Part shown: piece by piece, positions 18,646-28,665 of the stretch
Layout: every line of letters starts with the position of its first letter
How positions within the stretch are numbered: the first letter of the stretch is position 1
NCBI GenBank assembly: GCA_947493175.1
Contig: CANLQD010000009.1
Location: 62,001-126,000 of the forward strand
Direction of reading: 5' to 3'
Length of the DNA: 64,000 nucleotides
From: an uncultured Flavobacteriaceae bacterium
GTDB taxonomy: Bacteria > Bacteroidota > Bacteroidia > Flavobacteriales > Flavobacteriaceae
Translations under genes and position numbers: made by a program
Notes under the pieces: model-generated
Told to the model about the DNA's origin: nothing
Seen by the model: the letters and a program-made list of their open reading frames with translations, nothing else
The model's database searches: none

Positions 18646-19364
18646 ATAAGTTTATCCAAACTATCTACGGCCACAAAACGTTCTACGGTAAAACCCTCTG
18701 CATATTCTACTCCCACCAATCGGCCCAAATCCCTTGCTCTGTAAATAATGCTATCGATAAAATTTTTACTGCTTATAGGAGTTTCCGGTTCGTTGCTCTT
18801 AGGGTCATAAAATTGCGAACCGTACGCAAGAATGGCCTCTCTCTTCTTTTCAATAAAGTCGCTAACGTTGACCACGAAATCAGGTTCTAAATTTTTCCAC
18901 TGAATGTAATGATAGACTTGTCTTGGCCGCCATGGTTCTTGCCATTCCTCTTCCCCGTCAAACTTCGTATCGATTTTAACCAATCCGCTTAAAAAACAGG
19001 CGTCGCTCACCAACTTACTCCCTTTTGCATGATCAATATGGCGATCGTCAATAGCATTGCACAACACCACTTCCGGCCGATATTTTCGTACCATTTTTAT
19101 AACCTCCATTTGATGTTGTCGGTCGTTCACGAAAAAACCATCTGCAAACTCCAGATTCTCCCTTACTATAGCACCAAGTACATTTGCCGCGTTTGCTGCC
19201 TCTAGATCCCGAATTTCGGCAGACCCCCTCGTTCCCAATTCCCCTCTGGTCAGGTCAACGATACCAACCTTTTTTCCCTTGGCCACTTCTTTCGCCAAGG
19301 TAGCTCCTGCTCCAAGTTCAACATCATCTGGGTGTGCGCCAAAGGCTAATATATCTAATTTCAT
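18642..19364 (-). CDS. bshB1: Bacillithiol biosynthesis deacetylase BshB1
   Basis: PIG-L/LmbE family protein of 240 residues. The zinc motif AHPDDVE is at 10-16 and the third ligand region DDRHIDHAKGS at about 107-116. The length and the stretches DLTRGELGTRGS and RQVYHYIQW match BshB1, which deacetylates GlcNAc-malate to GlcN-malate in bacillithiol synthesis. BshA and BshC are not in the window, as is usual when these genes are scattered in Bacteroidota. The gene is convergent with the histidine kinase gene with a 4-bp overlap, and no terminator is visible between them. Confidence 0.9.
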   Translation of the reverse strand: MKLDILAFGAHPDDVELGAGATLAKEVAKGKKVGIVDLTRGELGTRGSAEIRDLEAANAANVLGAIVRENLEFADGFFVNDRQHQMEVIKMVRKYRPEVVLCNAIDDRHIDHAKGSKLVSDACFLSGLVKIDTKFDGEEEWQEPWRPRQVYHYIQWKNLEPDFVVNVSDFIEKKREAILAYGSQFYDPKSNEPETPISSKNFIDSIIYRARDLGRLVGVEYAEGFTVERFVAVDSLDKLI

Positions 19365-19503
19365 AAGAGTTGGTTTTTAAATATCAGATTCAAACATGAA
19401 AATACGTCTACACAAGGTCATAAAAGGATGTATCCCATATATGAGCAAATTGATTACAAGCACGTACCTAATTTCGAAATTTTTAGAATTGTACAATATA
19501 GAT

Positions 19504-20679
19504 TTATTGTGTTGAAGTAATCATTCGGGACCGTACTTTTTGAATTGCCTGTTCTATATCGGTTATCAAATCTTCTGGCTCCTCGATGCCAACGGAAAAA
19601 CGGATGAGGCCGTCTTTGATACCCTGTCTATCCCGTTCTTCCGGACTTAACAAGGCATGAGATGTTTGTGTTGGTGAAAGCACCGTACTCTCAACACCTG
19701 CCAAACTCATTGACGACTTTATCAATTGTAGTGATTTCTGAAAAAGGGAAGCATCAAAATCTTCATTCAATTCAAAGGAAAGCATACCCCCGAAACCATG
19801 CATTTGTCTTTTCGCCAACTCATGATCGGGATGGCTAGGAAGTCCGGGGTAGTATACATTTTGAATGTCTTCATGGGCATACAGATATTCGGCCAATTGT
19901 TGGGCATTTTGGTTTTGAGCACGTACCCGTAGCCCCATGGTTTTGATACTTCGTTCGAGCAACCACACGGTGTAATCGCTTAGGCTGCCACCAAAATTCT
20001 TGGCAAGATGAAAAATGCGTTCCATATGCTCCTTGGTAGCGGCAACTGCGCCTGCGCATATATCAGAATGGCCTCCCATATATTTAGTAGCGCTATGAAT
20101 AACCACATCAATTCCGAAATCGATGGGATTCTGGTTGACCGGGCTTGCAAAGGTATTATCGATCATAGAAATGATACCATGCTTTTTCGACAACTGTGCA
20201 ATAGCTTCCAAATCGGTAATGGTCAACAAAGGATTGGATGGTGTTTCAATATAGATCACCTTGGTATTCTCAAGGATTTTCGCCTCAAAATCCTCGGGTC
20301 GTAATCCATCTGTAAAAGAATAGGAAATACCATATTTTTCAAACTCCTCTGTCACTAAATTGTGCGTGCCCCCATACAACGTTCTTTGAAGCACAATATG
20401 GTCACCAGCTTTTAGGAAAGCCATCACCGACGTACTTACCGCTGCCATTCCACTGCCAAAAATCAGAGCAGCCTCCGCATTCTCTAAAGCGGCGATTTTT
20501 TTACATAGGGCCTCTTGATTGGGGGTATTGAAGTATCGCGGGTACCTTTTTACGTCTACATCTTCGAAGGCATAGGAAGTACTCATATACAGGGGAGATA
20601 TCGCTCCCTTGAACACGTCATCCGGAACCTCTCCTACATGGGTGCAAATGGTATTCAGACCTTTTTTATTTCGGTTCAT
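19504..20679 (-). CDS. Cys/Met metabolism PLP enzyme (cystathionine gamma-synthase / methionine gamma-lyase type)
   Basis: Fold-type I PLP enzyme of 391 residues starting at ATG 20679; an in-frame ATG 99 bp upstream would add a non-family extension. PLP-binding Lys199 lies in HSATKYMGGHSD; GSGMAAVST (75-83), the phosphate-binding TLYGGTHNL and SMIDNTFASP are family signatures. The family catalyses gamma- or beta-replacement and elimination on sulfur amino acids. Which reaction applies (cystathionine gamma-synthase, cystathionine gamma/beta-lyase or methionine gamma-lyase) cannot be settled by eye. It stands alone with no Met pathway neighbours. Confidence 0.85.
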   Translation of the reverse strand: MNRNKKGLNTICTHVGEVPDDVFKGAISPLYMSTSYAFEDVDVKRYPRYFNTPNQEALCKKIAALENAEAALIFGSGMAAVSTSVMAFLKAGDHIVLQRTLYGGTHNLVTEEFEKYGISYSFTDGLRPEDFEAKILENTKVIYIETPSNPLLTITDLEAIAQLSKKHGIISMIDNTFASPVNQNPIDFGIDVVIHSATKYMGGHSDICAGAVAATKEHMERIFHLAKNFGGSLSDYTVWLLERSIKTMGLRVRAQNQNAQQLAEYLYAHEDIQNVYYPGLPSHPDHELAKRQMHGFGGMLSFELNEDFDASLFQKSLQLIKSSMSLAGVESTVLSPTQTSHALLSPEERDRQGIKDGLIRFSVGIEEPEDLITDIEQAIQKVRSRMITSTQ

Positions 20680-20717
20680 TCTAACAGATTTACAAAGGCT
20701 AAAGTTATGGAAATCAT

Positions 20718-20888
20718 TTAGAGACTGTTTTGAAATACATCGATTATTTTTCGATGCCCTTTTTTTAGGCCACCACACCAGCCAGCTCCTTTTTCAAAGG
20801 CCAAATCCTTGGCCTTTTGTTGCTGCTCTTTTATGAATCCCAATGGTTCGTCGTATAGACCATCAAAAACAATCTGTCTAAACCCCAA
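20718..20888 (-). CDS. Possible small ORF or gene remnant (56 residues), unknown
   Basis: A stop-free stretch upstream of the PLP-enzyme gene on the same strand encodes a hydrophilic peptide containing GLYDEPLGFIKEQQQ and AFEKGAGWCGGLKKGH. It has no ATG; TTG at 20886-20888 is the only plausible start, and an in-frame TGA lies two codons before it. The composition looks protein-like, but chance cannot be excluded at this length. It could be a small gene with a rare start or the decayed 3' end of a lost gene. I do not recognise a family. Confidence 0.25.
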   Translation of the reverse strand: MGFRQIVFDGLYDEPLGFIKEQQQKAKDLAFEKGAGWCGGLKKGHRKIIDVFQNSL

Positions 20889-21037
20889 TAAAACATTTCA
20901 AAACAGTTTTTATAGGAACCGGTCTATATCCCCAATAGAATTGGTGCACATGTAACATCTGATCCGTACGTTAGCTTTACGGATATCCAATTACTTTTAT
21001 CCTTGTTTAAAACGGCAAACCGGCACATGTCGCCAAA

Positions 21038-22447
21038 CTACACTTGTACCTTTTTCCAATGCCCTTTTTTGAACCATACCATCGAAATAATCGCCAGTAG
21101 TACTTCCGCCAGCGTAATCGCTGCAAATACTCCTACAGGCCCTAATTCAAATGAGATTGCCGCCAAATAGGCAATGGGCAACTGAAACAACCAAAAAGAG
21201 ACAAAGTTGATTTTGGTAGGGGTTCCCGTATCTCCTGCCCCATTGAACGCTTGGGTGACGACCATGCCGTAGGCGTAAAAGATATAGCCGGCCGCAATGA
21301 TTTGAAGGCAAAGCCCCCCATTTTCCACGACTACCGGATTATCATTGAACCAGCCTACAATGGTCTTGGCAAAAAACAGGTATACGACGGATACGATTCC
21401 CATAAAAATAGCATTGTACTTTCCTGTTTTCCAGACAGAGGTTTCTGCCCTTTCCGGTTTTTCGGCTCCTAAATTTTGCCCGACCAGAGTGGCGGCGGCA
21501 TTACTCATTCCCCAAGATGGCATTAACGTAAATAGCATTACCCGAATGGCAATGGTATAGCCCGCTAGCACTTCACTCCCAAATTCGGACATGATTCGCA
21601 TTAAAAACACCCAGCTAGAGGTTCCAATAAGAAACTGGGCTATTCCACCCGCAGAAACTCTTAAAAGGTTGGCCATGACCCTTACATTGAACATCAAATC
21701 ACGTATCCCGATTTGGATGCGACTCCATCCAAAAAACAAAATACCTAGCTGAAAGAGTACCGCTGTACCCCTACCAATATTGGTTGCGATCGCGGCACCC
21801 ATGACACCGAATTCGGGTATTGGCCCCCAACCGAAGATGAATATGGGATCTAAAATAATATTGAGTCCGTTTGAAAGCACCAATGCCCACATCGCAACGG
21901 AAGCATCCCCTGCCCCCCTAAAAATGGCATTGATCAGAAATAGCAAAAGTATCGTGATGTTTCCTCCAATCAGAAGTTGGGTATAGCCGTACCCCTCCGC
22001 AATTAAATCGGGTTCGGCACCCATTAAGGCCAAAATTTCCCTGGCATAGAGAAACCCTAAGATTCCCACGACTACGGAAACTAGTATGCCCAATGCAATG
22101 GCCTGCACTGCCGCCTCGCAAGCACCTTTGATATCTTTTTCGCCGACCCTACGTGCCACAACGGCCGTAGCCGCCATACTCAGGCCAATGGCAACGGCGT
22201 AAATCAATGTCACCACCGATTCGGTAAGACCAATTGTAGCGACCGCGTTAACACTGACCTGGGAAACATAGGCAATATCGACAATGGCAAAAATAGACTC
22301 CATCATCATCTCTAGGATCATCGGGACGGAAAGTAGGAATATTGCCTTTCGGATACTGCCAGTGGTAAACTCTGTCTCTTTACCGGTTACGGCTAGAACG
22401 AAGGATTTAAAAAGTTTTTTTATTGTAAGTGTATGGTTATTCGTCAT
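21038..22447 (-). CDS. MATE family efflux transporter
   Basis: Polytopic membrane protein of 469 residues with about 12 predicted helices, the usual MATE architecture and length. Characteristic stretches: LLSVPMILEMMMESIFAIVD, IAYVSQVSVNAVATIGLTESV, and in the second half GIAQFLIGTSSWVFLMRIMSEFG and GAGDTGTPTKINF. MATE proteins exchange sodium or protons for cationic drugs and metabolites; the substrate is unknown. The N-terminus before helix 1 is long (about 30 residues). Flanked by long noncoding stretches on its upstream side. Confidence 0.92.
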   Translation of the reverse strand: MTNNHTLTIKKLFKSFVLAVTGKETEFTTGSIRKAIFLLSVPMILEMMMESIFAIVDIAYVSQVSVNAVATIGLTESVVTLIYAVAIGLSMAATAVVARRVGEKDIKGACEAAVQAIALGILVSVVVGILGFLYAREILALMGAEPDLIAEGYGYTQLLIGGNITILLLFLINAIFRGAGDASVAMWALVLSNGLNIILDPIFIFGWGPIPEFGVMGAAIATNIGRGTAVLFQLGILFFGWSRIQIGIRDLMFNVRVMANLLRVSAGGIAQFLIGTSSWVFLMRIMSEFGSEVLAGYTIAIRVMLFTLMPSWGMSNAAATLVGQNLGAEKPERAETSVWKTGKYNAIFMGIVSVVYLFFAKTIVGWFNDNPVVVENGGLCLQIIAAGYIFYAYGMVVTQAFNGAGDTGTPTKINFVSFWLFQLPIAYLAAISFELGPVGVFAAITLAEVLLAIISMVWFKKGHWKKVQV

Positions 22448-22901
22448 TATGAAAAGAATTACATGAATAGTGAAAGAAATGATGCCTTTGGCAGTAGAAG
22501 GAAAAACTGACTACCCAATAGGAAAGAACCCCATGACATCTATAGAAAACATAATTCTTATAACTTCATAATGAGGCAAAGATGTAAAAAATATTCAACA
22601 TTTTGATCACAGGAGCCGTATTTAACAAATAGGTACTGTTAGTGGTTGCCGCTACATTGTATTTTGAAAACTCAAAAAAACACCCAGTAGGCATACAAGT
22701 GCAAACCCTTGTTCGTCGATCAACATTCTAATTAGAGGCAAATATAACCATCGAAAAACTGGTGATTTGGGTACCCAAAAGACAATACTGCAGGAGGAAT
22801 GTATCTACAACACGGTATGACATCTGCTTGGTTAGGAACCCCTACTGATCAGGATGGTTCTATCCGGGCCTCAAATGATTTAGAGTCTTAGAAGCGGTGT
22901 G
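22448..22901. other. Intergenic stretch, no gene seen
   Basis: 454 bp between the MATE start and the ROK stop. Only very short ORFs occur (for example 30 codons from ATG 22800) with no family resemblance. The MATE promoter must lie in the part next to 22447; I could not pick a convincing element. Confidence 0.5.
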
Positions 22902-23858
22902 TCACAATCGCTCTTCCCATATGAGAGCAGCAGCTCCTGAAATCGCTGCATTTTTTCCGGCCATGCCCGATCGCAGTAGTTTTACCTTACCGCGATATAC
23001 TTCCAATAGATATTGGTCAAAGTATTTTTCGAGGGGTTCAAAAATCCATTTTCCACTGTTGACCAAGCCACCCATTAGAAAAAAAGCTTCGGGTTGGGTA
23101 AAAGCCGTAAAATTGGCCAAGGCCAAACCAAGGACATCGGCCGTGTAGTCAAAAGCCTTGAGTGCAAGTGGGTCGCCCTCCTCCGCGGCTTTGGTAATGT
23201 CCTCTCCGTGCAAGTCATTATAAGCTACGGATCTGAATCTGCTCTCATCCATATACTTGCTTTGCATGTACATAATGGTACGTTTGAGACCAGTGGCCGA
23301 AACATAGGCTTCCAAACCGCCCCTTACATTTAATCCGGTAACCCTACCATCCCCCAAGGTCATATCTACATGACCCAATTCGCCTGCAAAACCGTCGAAA
23401 CCATCTATCAACTTTCCATTGGCTACAATGCCTGCACCAAATCCTGTTCCTAAGGTTACCACAATAAAATCTGTCATTCCCTTCGCATTTCCAAAGAGCA
23501 TTTCACCGAGGGCGGCAGCACTGGCATCGTTCATAATACGCATGGGCAACGACATACGCTCCTTTAATCGTTCTAAGATAGGAACCGAACCCTTCCATAT
23601 AAGGTTAGAGGCGTTTACGATGGTTCCGTTCCTACTCGAGGCGTTGGGGGCACCAATGCCACATCCTATAAGGTTTACTGTTTCCGGGCACTGTTGCACC
23701 AGTTCATCTACAGTTTCCTTTATTTTATCCAGATAGTCATTTAACTCAGGGAATTCCCGAGTCCGAAAAAAGGTCGACACCAAAGATGCTCCATCCTTAT
23801 CTACCAGACCAAGTTTCGTTTTTGTACCTCCAATATCTATTCCCACTACCAAATCCAT
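22902..23858 (-). CDS. ROK family protein (glucokinase-like) lacking the zinc-motif cysteines
   Basis: Sugar-kinase-fold protein of 318 residues. ATP-binding DIGGTKTK is at 7-14, GCGIGAPN in the middle, and the catalytic Asp region is MRIMNDASAAALGE; VVTLGTGFGAGI is also present. ROK kinases phosphorylate hexoses or N-acyl hexosamines. The usual zinc motif (CxCGxxGCxE after GExGH) is degenerate: after GELGHVDM the sequence reads TGLNVRGGLEAY, with all cysteines lost. The His is kept. There is no N-terminal HTH, so this is an enzyme-type member rather than a repressor. It has no sugar-operon neighbours. Confidence 0.85.
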   Translation of the reverse strand: MDLVVGIDIGGTKTKLGLVDKDGASLVSTFFRTREFPELNDYLDKIKETVDELVQQCPETVNLIGCGIGAPNASSRNGTIVNASNLIWKGSVPILERLKERMSLPMRIMNDASAAALGEMLFGNAKGMTDFIVVTLGTGFGAGIVANGKLIDGFDGFAGELGHVDMTLGDGRVTGLNVRGGLEAYVSATGLKRTIMYMQSKYMDESRFRSVAYNDLHGEDITKAAEEGDPLALKAFDYTADVLGLALANFTAFTQPEAFFLMGGLVNSGKWIFEPLEKYFDQYLLEVYRGKVKLLRSGMAGKNAAISGAAALIWEERL

Positions 23859-24413
23859 AACCCAATGTTTAAGCTTCCCGAAAATAAAATTCGTTCTTCT
23901 ATTTCGGTCATGCCCAATGGTTAAAAAAATGTGAAATTACCCGAATCGATGACTATATCGACCTAGAAATGTGAACCGTTCGCAATGGAACGGATTGCAG
24001 GCCTACTTTATATTGAACTGCCCATTACAGTATAGATTCACGGTAATTCATACTGCAGACAAGGGATAAAGACACTTCAAAAAGCTAGAAAAGAGAAAAA
24101 TTAGGTGCAAAATACCAATTCCTACCCTTTCATCAGGCAGGTTTTGATATTTGAAAAAAGTTTAAATGACTTCATTACAAAACTTGAAATTCAGTGCAAC
24201 ATGTTGTAACTTTTTGGTACACAAAGATGAATAGGTTTTCTTAGGTTTCCTTCAGAGAAGATTTAACATCTTTTGAAAGGTGAAATGCGTATTTAAATAA
24301 GGAAACGGATCGTACCAAACACATTTGGTAAGACACCGGAATCGTCTGGTGAACATTTATATACTTGGAAAAGGTGTCGAGATGCTAATCTCTAGCAACG
24401 AAATGTATTGAAA
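23859..24413. other. Intergenic divergent region, no gene seen
   Basis: 555 bp between the divergent ROK and hydroxylase genes. I see no ORF with protein-like content and no stable terminator. It contains a 10-bp palindrome CAACATGTTG at 24197-24206, which may or may not be an operator. Confidence 0.5.
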
Positions 24414-25091
24414 ATGAATAGTTCAAGAAAAAACGGGCCAAAAATAAAAGGGAGCGGTCGAATTTTTGAAAACCCCATACTGGAATTTTTGACCAAAACC
24501 CATATTCTGATTCCCTTGGTTTTATTTACCCTCATTTCGGCCTTCCTCATTTATTACGGCATTTTTGAAAAAGGTTTTGGATTTCCCAGAATGGTATTAC
24601 TGTTCTTGGCGGGATGTTTAACATTTACTTTTTTTGAGTATTGCATTCACCGTTTTGTATACCATCTTGGTTCTGAGAGCTACGATCAAAAAAGCTTAAG
24701 CTATAAGATGCATGGGATTCACCACGAATTCCCTAAAGATAAAAACCGTTTGGCCATGCCCGTGCTATTAGCGCTCCTACTGGCATCTATATTCTTTGTA
24801 TTGTACAGAAGTATTATGGGCGAGAATGTCTTTGGGTTTTTAGCGGGATTTTTAATGGGCTACACGCTCTATTTGACCATACACTATTGCATACACATTT
24901 TCCGTGTACCAAAAAACTTTTTGAAAAGGCTATGGCATCACCATGCGATACATCATTACAATCAGCCCGATAGGGCTTTTGGGGTTTCTTCCCCTATATG
25001 GGATTACGTTTTTGGAACGATGCCCAAATTGCGAAAAGATGCGGCGCAAGAGGGAGATTTCATAGACCCACCTACAAGAAAAGCTACCTAA
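24414..25091 (+). CDS. Fatty acid hydroxylase / sterol desaturase superfamily membrane protein
   Basis: Di-iron membrane oxygenase of 225 residues starting at ATG 24414. The histidine clusters that bind the metals are complete: HRFVYH, HGIHHEFP, YCIHIF and WHHHAIHHYN, spaced between hydrophobic helices. The pattern EYCIHRFVYH ... HxxHH is closest to fatty acid 2-hydroxylases, which act on sphingolipid or fatty acyl chains. Bacteroidota make sphingolipids, so 2-hydroxylation of a membrane lipid is plausible inference. The gene is alone, convergent with the cytochrome c maturation gene. Confidence 0.82.
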   Translation: MNSSRKNGPKIKGSGRIFENPILEFLTKTHILIPLVLFTLISAFLIYYGIFEKGFGFPRMVLLFLAGCLTFTFFEYCIHRFVYHLGSESYDQKSLSYKMHGIHHEFPKDKNRLAMPVLLALLLASIFFVLYRSIMGENVFGFLAGFLMGYTLYLTIHYCIHIFRVPKNFLKRLWHHHAIHHYNQPDRAFGVSSPIWDYVFGTMPKLRKDAAQEGDFIDPPTRKAT

Positions 25092-25171
25092 ACTACTATT
25101 GAAAATCTCCTTCGTCAGCAATAGCCCTAAAAAGAGCCATCTAATAAAGTTCCAGACAGGTTCCGCCCAGA

Positions 25172-28100
25172 TTATTTCGAATAATTCGCTTTATAGCGCC
25201 AAAAGCTTACCGCTCCCAATAACAGTAGCCCTAATGCAATGTACCAGACATAATCGGGCGTTATGGCCGCCGCCCCACTCTGGCCATAGCTGTGAAGTCC
25301 GACCAAATAATAATTCACCCCAAAATAAGTCATCATAATGCTCCCGAAAGCGGCTACGCTTAGAAAATTAAAGGTCCATTTTCCGCGAAGACCCGGCACC
25401 AAACGGGTATGAATGACAAAGGCGTATACCATAATCGAGATCAACGCCCAGGTTTCCTTTGGATCCCAACCCCAATAACGACCCCAGCTTTCATTGGCCC
25501 ATTGCCCCCCCAAGAAGTTACCGATGGTGAGCATGACCAGTCCTACGGTCAGCGTAACCTCATTTAGGATGGTTAATTCCTTTAAATTAGCTTCCATTTC
25601 AATCTTATTCTTCTTTGTGGTCAGAATCATCAATAACAAAGCAACCGTACCTAAAATCATTCCCACGGTCAAAGGTCCGTAACTACCGACAATTACGGCC
25701 ACGTGAATCATCAACCAATAACTATCCAATACCGGGACTAAATTGCCTACCGAGGGATCGACCCAATTTTGATGTGCAATCCATAACAACATACCCGCCA
25801 CGAAGGCCGAGGCCGCAAAAGTCATATTGTTCTTTCTGCCCAATGAAAGTCCCATACCCATAGTCGCCCAAGCGACGTACAAAATACTCTCGTATGCATT
25901 ACTCCACGGGGCATGACCAGAGATGTACCATCTTAAAGCCAAGCCTGCAGTATGCCATAAAAAGAGGATGATGATGGTCCCCTTAAAAAAATAGATGGCC
26001 ACTCGCCAAACCGAGCGGTTTTTAAAAATTTGAAAAACAAGGGCAAAAAACATCAAAAGTCCCACAACCGGGTAGAGACGCCAGAGGTGACCAAAAACAT
26101 TTAGTTTATTATAGACTACCTCCGTCTCGATTTTACGATTCGATGGCAATACCTCTTTCCCGTGATTTTTTTGATTTTGCTTAAAGGCTTCCAGCAATTT
26201 GTCGGCCTCACTGTAATCGCCTGTTTGTTGCGCCTTCTGCAATGACATTAGGTAATAGGGAAGCGCATTTTTGACAAAATTGGCATAGAGCGAATCGGAC
26301 ATTTGATATTGGCCACCTCTATATTCCAATGCCGATATCCACTTGTTGTTCTCATCGTTCAACAAGGGGAAAATCTTAACGACGCTACCTTGTAGTGCCT
26401 GGTCTAAAAGACTTAGACGAATATTGGCGTCTTTATAGTCTTGCTGAAACTTATTCGGGATATTGGTCGCGGTCGCTTCTCGCAAAAATGGTTCTAGCTT
26501 GTATTTACCGGCTTCATCAAAAAAATCGATTGCCCGTGCGCGCCGCTGGCCTTCCGGAATCCCGATAATATGACGTATACTGTCATTTTTACCCTTCTTA
26601 TCGATAGCGATGAATTCGGCATTGTACCAAATAGCCGGATTGGTCATCATGGAAAGGAATACTTGATCGGAATTCATTCCCTTATACTTGTTCCTGAGAC
26701 TCAACTTTCGCAATAATTCCGAAGAAAAGGTATTGATGGGTTTCATGCGCCCACCTTCGTCCTGAATGACTAGCTTTCCAAACTTTTCTGCGTGTTCCTT
26801 CGAGACTACATTCGCCAATATCAAGGAATCGATTTGTTCGGGAGAAGGTGCACCTTGGCGATGATCATGCCCATCGCCATCGCTGTGTTGTTGTGAGAAA
26901 CCAACCGCCATCGTTCCAAAAATCAGCATAGTGGCCATTGCTTTCTTTTTGGAATTCAATTTCTCAAGGGATTTGGCCAAGTCTTTAAAACGCGTTTTTC
27001 CAAAGAACATAATTCCTAGCAAGCCTGCATACAATAAGAAGTATCCGACATAGGTTATCCAAGTACCCCATTGATCATGGTTTACCGAAAGGATGGTTCC
27101 TTTTTCATCAGGATGAAAACTGGATTGAAAAAAACGATACCCTTGGTGATCGAGCACATGGTTCATAAAAATATCGTAGTCAAAAGGACGTTCATCCTCC
27201 ACGGTAATCTTACTCATGAACGACGCATAACCTTTTTCGGTACCGGGATACTTTTCAGCGATAAAGTCGTTCAACTTAATATGGAAGGGAAGCTCATAAA
27301 CCTTTGAGCCATAACTAAGCATAAAATCGAGTCCGCCTACCGAAAATTTATCCGAAAAATCAGCAGAACCTTTTCCTCCCAATAATTTCTTCTGAACTTT
27401 TTCGCCGTTTGCCGCAACTTCTATTACCAGTGCATCCTGAGTAGCATCGGTCACTTCTTCTTTAGGTACTTCTACGATACCATAACTTCCTTTTACAATG
27501 GGTTCGGGAAAAACAAATTGCATCCCCGCTGCGTTATAAAGCGACCGCAGCTGTAATGGTTGTAAACTGTCTTTTACCAACTGTCCTTGAAACTGATCGG
27601 CCATCCTCATAAAACTTCCCTCAAAGGGGGATTTTATAAGATAGGTACTATCGGAAGTTATAATATTGACCGCACCATCGGTTTTGTTGTTCAACGCAAA
27701 AAGTACCCCATGAATGCTCGAAACTTTGCCGTCTTCTAAATAATGTTCATGGCGTTGCCCATCACCCGCTTCCACAATTTTAAGAAAATTGTTCCCATTT
27801 TCATCCGGGATCATTCCTTCCTTGGCCCCGTCGATAAAATCGATATAGGAGATGGTAAATGATTGTCCATTGTAATCCGAATTCCAAGGTAAGTTCGATT
27901 TTAAGGCTTCGGCCGTAACTATAATATCTTCTTGTAAAATCTTTCGTCTGGGCTCTCCATTTATTTTTCCGTCAACATAAGCGGTCAGATAGGTCTTGTC
28001 AGAATAAAAAACCTTTTCTGAATTCCCTTCCCGTATGGGCATCATACCCTCAAAGCTGATGTATCGGGTCACAAATGCCCCGACAATAATCAATATCCAA

Positions 28101-28354
28101 GACAAATGGAGTGTTAAAACAGGCCATTTGTCCCACCTCAACAGCCGGTAGCGAAAAATATTACCTATAAAATTGATTACAAAAAATACCATAATGACCT
28201 CGAACCAAGTGGTATTGTAAATCCAAATCCGAGCAGTTTCGGTACTATATTTACTTTCGATAAAGGTCCCAAAGGCCATGGCGGTGGCAAAAACCAGAAA
28301 AAGAACAGCCATTAAACGGGTAGAGAAGAAAATTTTCTTGAGCAGTTCTGTCAT
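25172..28354 (-). CDS. Fused ResB-CcsA cytochrome c biogenesis protein
   Basis: System II cytochrome c synthetase fusion of 1060 residues from ATG 28354; a farther in-frame ATG at 28393 is not needed. N-terminal half: ResB-like helices (KIFFSTRLMAVLFLVFATA) and a large periplasmic part. C-terminal third: CcsA with many helices and the haem-handling tryptophan-rich WWD motif, seen as WGRYWGWDPKETW, with flanking conserved histidines. It exports haem and attaches it to CxxCH apocytochromes. The fused form is common in Bacteroidota and epsilonproteobacteria. The middle region (about 460-760) includes a stretch of soluble sequence beginning with a His/Asp-rich segment DGDGHDHRQG. Confidence 0.92.
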   Translation of the reverse strand: MTELLKKIFFSTRLMAVLFLVFATAMAFGTFIESKYSTETARIWIYNTTWFEVIMVFFVINFIGNIFRYRLLRWDKWPVLTLHLSWILIIVGAFVTRYISFEGMMPIREGNSEKVFYSDKTYLTAYVDGKINGEPRRKILQEDIIVTAEALKSNLPWNSDYNGQSFTISYIDFIDGAKEGMIPDENGNNFLKIVEAGDGQRHEHYLEDGKVSSIHGVLFALNNKTDGAVNIITSDSTYLIKSPFEGSFMRMADQFQGQLVKDSLQPLQLRSLYNAAGMQFVFPEPIVKGSYGIVEVPKEEVTDATQDALVIEVAANGEKVQKKLLGGKGSADFSDKFSVGGLDFMLSYGSKVYELPFHIKLNDFIAEKYPGTEKGYASFMSKITVEDERPFDYDIFMNHVLDHQGYRFFQSSFHPDEKGTILSVNHDQWGTWITYVGYFLLYAGLLGIMFFGKTRFKDLAKSLEKLNSKKKAMATMLIFGTMAVGFSQQHSDGDGHDHRQGAPSPEQIDSLILANVVSKEHAEKFGKLVIQDEGGRMKPINTFSSELLRKLSLRNKYKGMNSDQVFLSMMTNPAIWYNAEFIAIDKKGKNDSIRHIIGIPEGQRRARAIDFFDEAGKYKLEPFLREATATNIPNKFQQDYKDANIRLSLLDQALQGSVVKIFPLLNDENNKWISALEYRGGQYQMSDSLYANFVKNALPYYLMSLQKAQQTGDYSEADKLLEAFKQNQKNHGKEVLPSNRKIETEVVYNKLNVFGHLWRLYPVVGLLMFFALVFQIFKNRSVWRVAIYFFKGTIIILFLWHTAGLALRWYISGHAPWSNAYESILYVAWATMGMGLSLGRKNNMTFAASAFVAGMLLWIAHQNWVDPSVGNLVPVLDSYWLMIHVAVIVGSYGPLTVGMILGTVALLLMILTTKKNKIEMEANLKELTILNEVTLTVGLVMLTIGNFLGGQWANESWGRYWGWDPKETWALISIMVYAFVIHTRLVPGLRGKWTFNFLSVAAFGSIMMTYFGVNYYLVGLHSYGQSGAAAITPDYVWYIALGLLLLGAVSFWRYKANYSK

Positions 28355-28665
28355 CTGGCAGGGATGTTGATTTTCAGCTAGCAAAAATACCACCTTTTTC
28401 GCTTTTTATGTTATCTAAATGACCGAATAAGGTTCAACAAAATTGTTAATTATTTCTAAATCGATGCGGCACTTTTATAGAGGTCATTTACACCCATTTT
28501 TTCCTTTTTATTATTCCCTAGCCCTTCTTCGGTATTGTTTGGCTCAGGTGCTATACATCCCGAAAGAGCCGGCCTGTCTTGCACTAACAAGGCTTCAACT
28601 AGGCTCAAAACCCTTAATTTTCACCAAAATGTAAAAGTTTAAATGACTTCATCGTATTTTTGACC

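Noticed and set aside
20713..20778. Earlier in-frame ATG that would extend the PLP enzyme by 33 residues.
   Set aside because: The extension is Lys/Ser-rich, unlike the family N-terminus, and family-type sequence begins just after ATG 20679.
24159..28652. A 17-bp sequence AGTTTAAATGACTTCAT occurs at 24159 and again near 28637.
   Set aside because: AT-rich words of this length are expected to recur about once in 64 kb by chance; there is no inverted partner and the two contexts do not match beyond the word, so I do not call it an element.
28394..28665. A 63-codon plus-strand ORF between the ResB-CcsA and DUF2520 genes, and a TAnnTTTG match overlapping the DUF2520 start.
   Set aside because: The ORF is without recognisable content, and the TAnnTTTG match lies too close to the ATG to act as its promoter.
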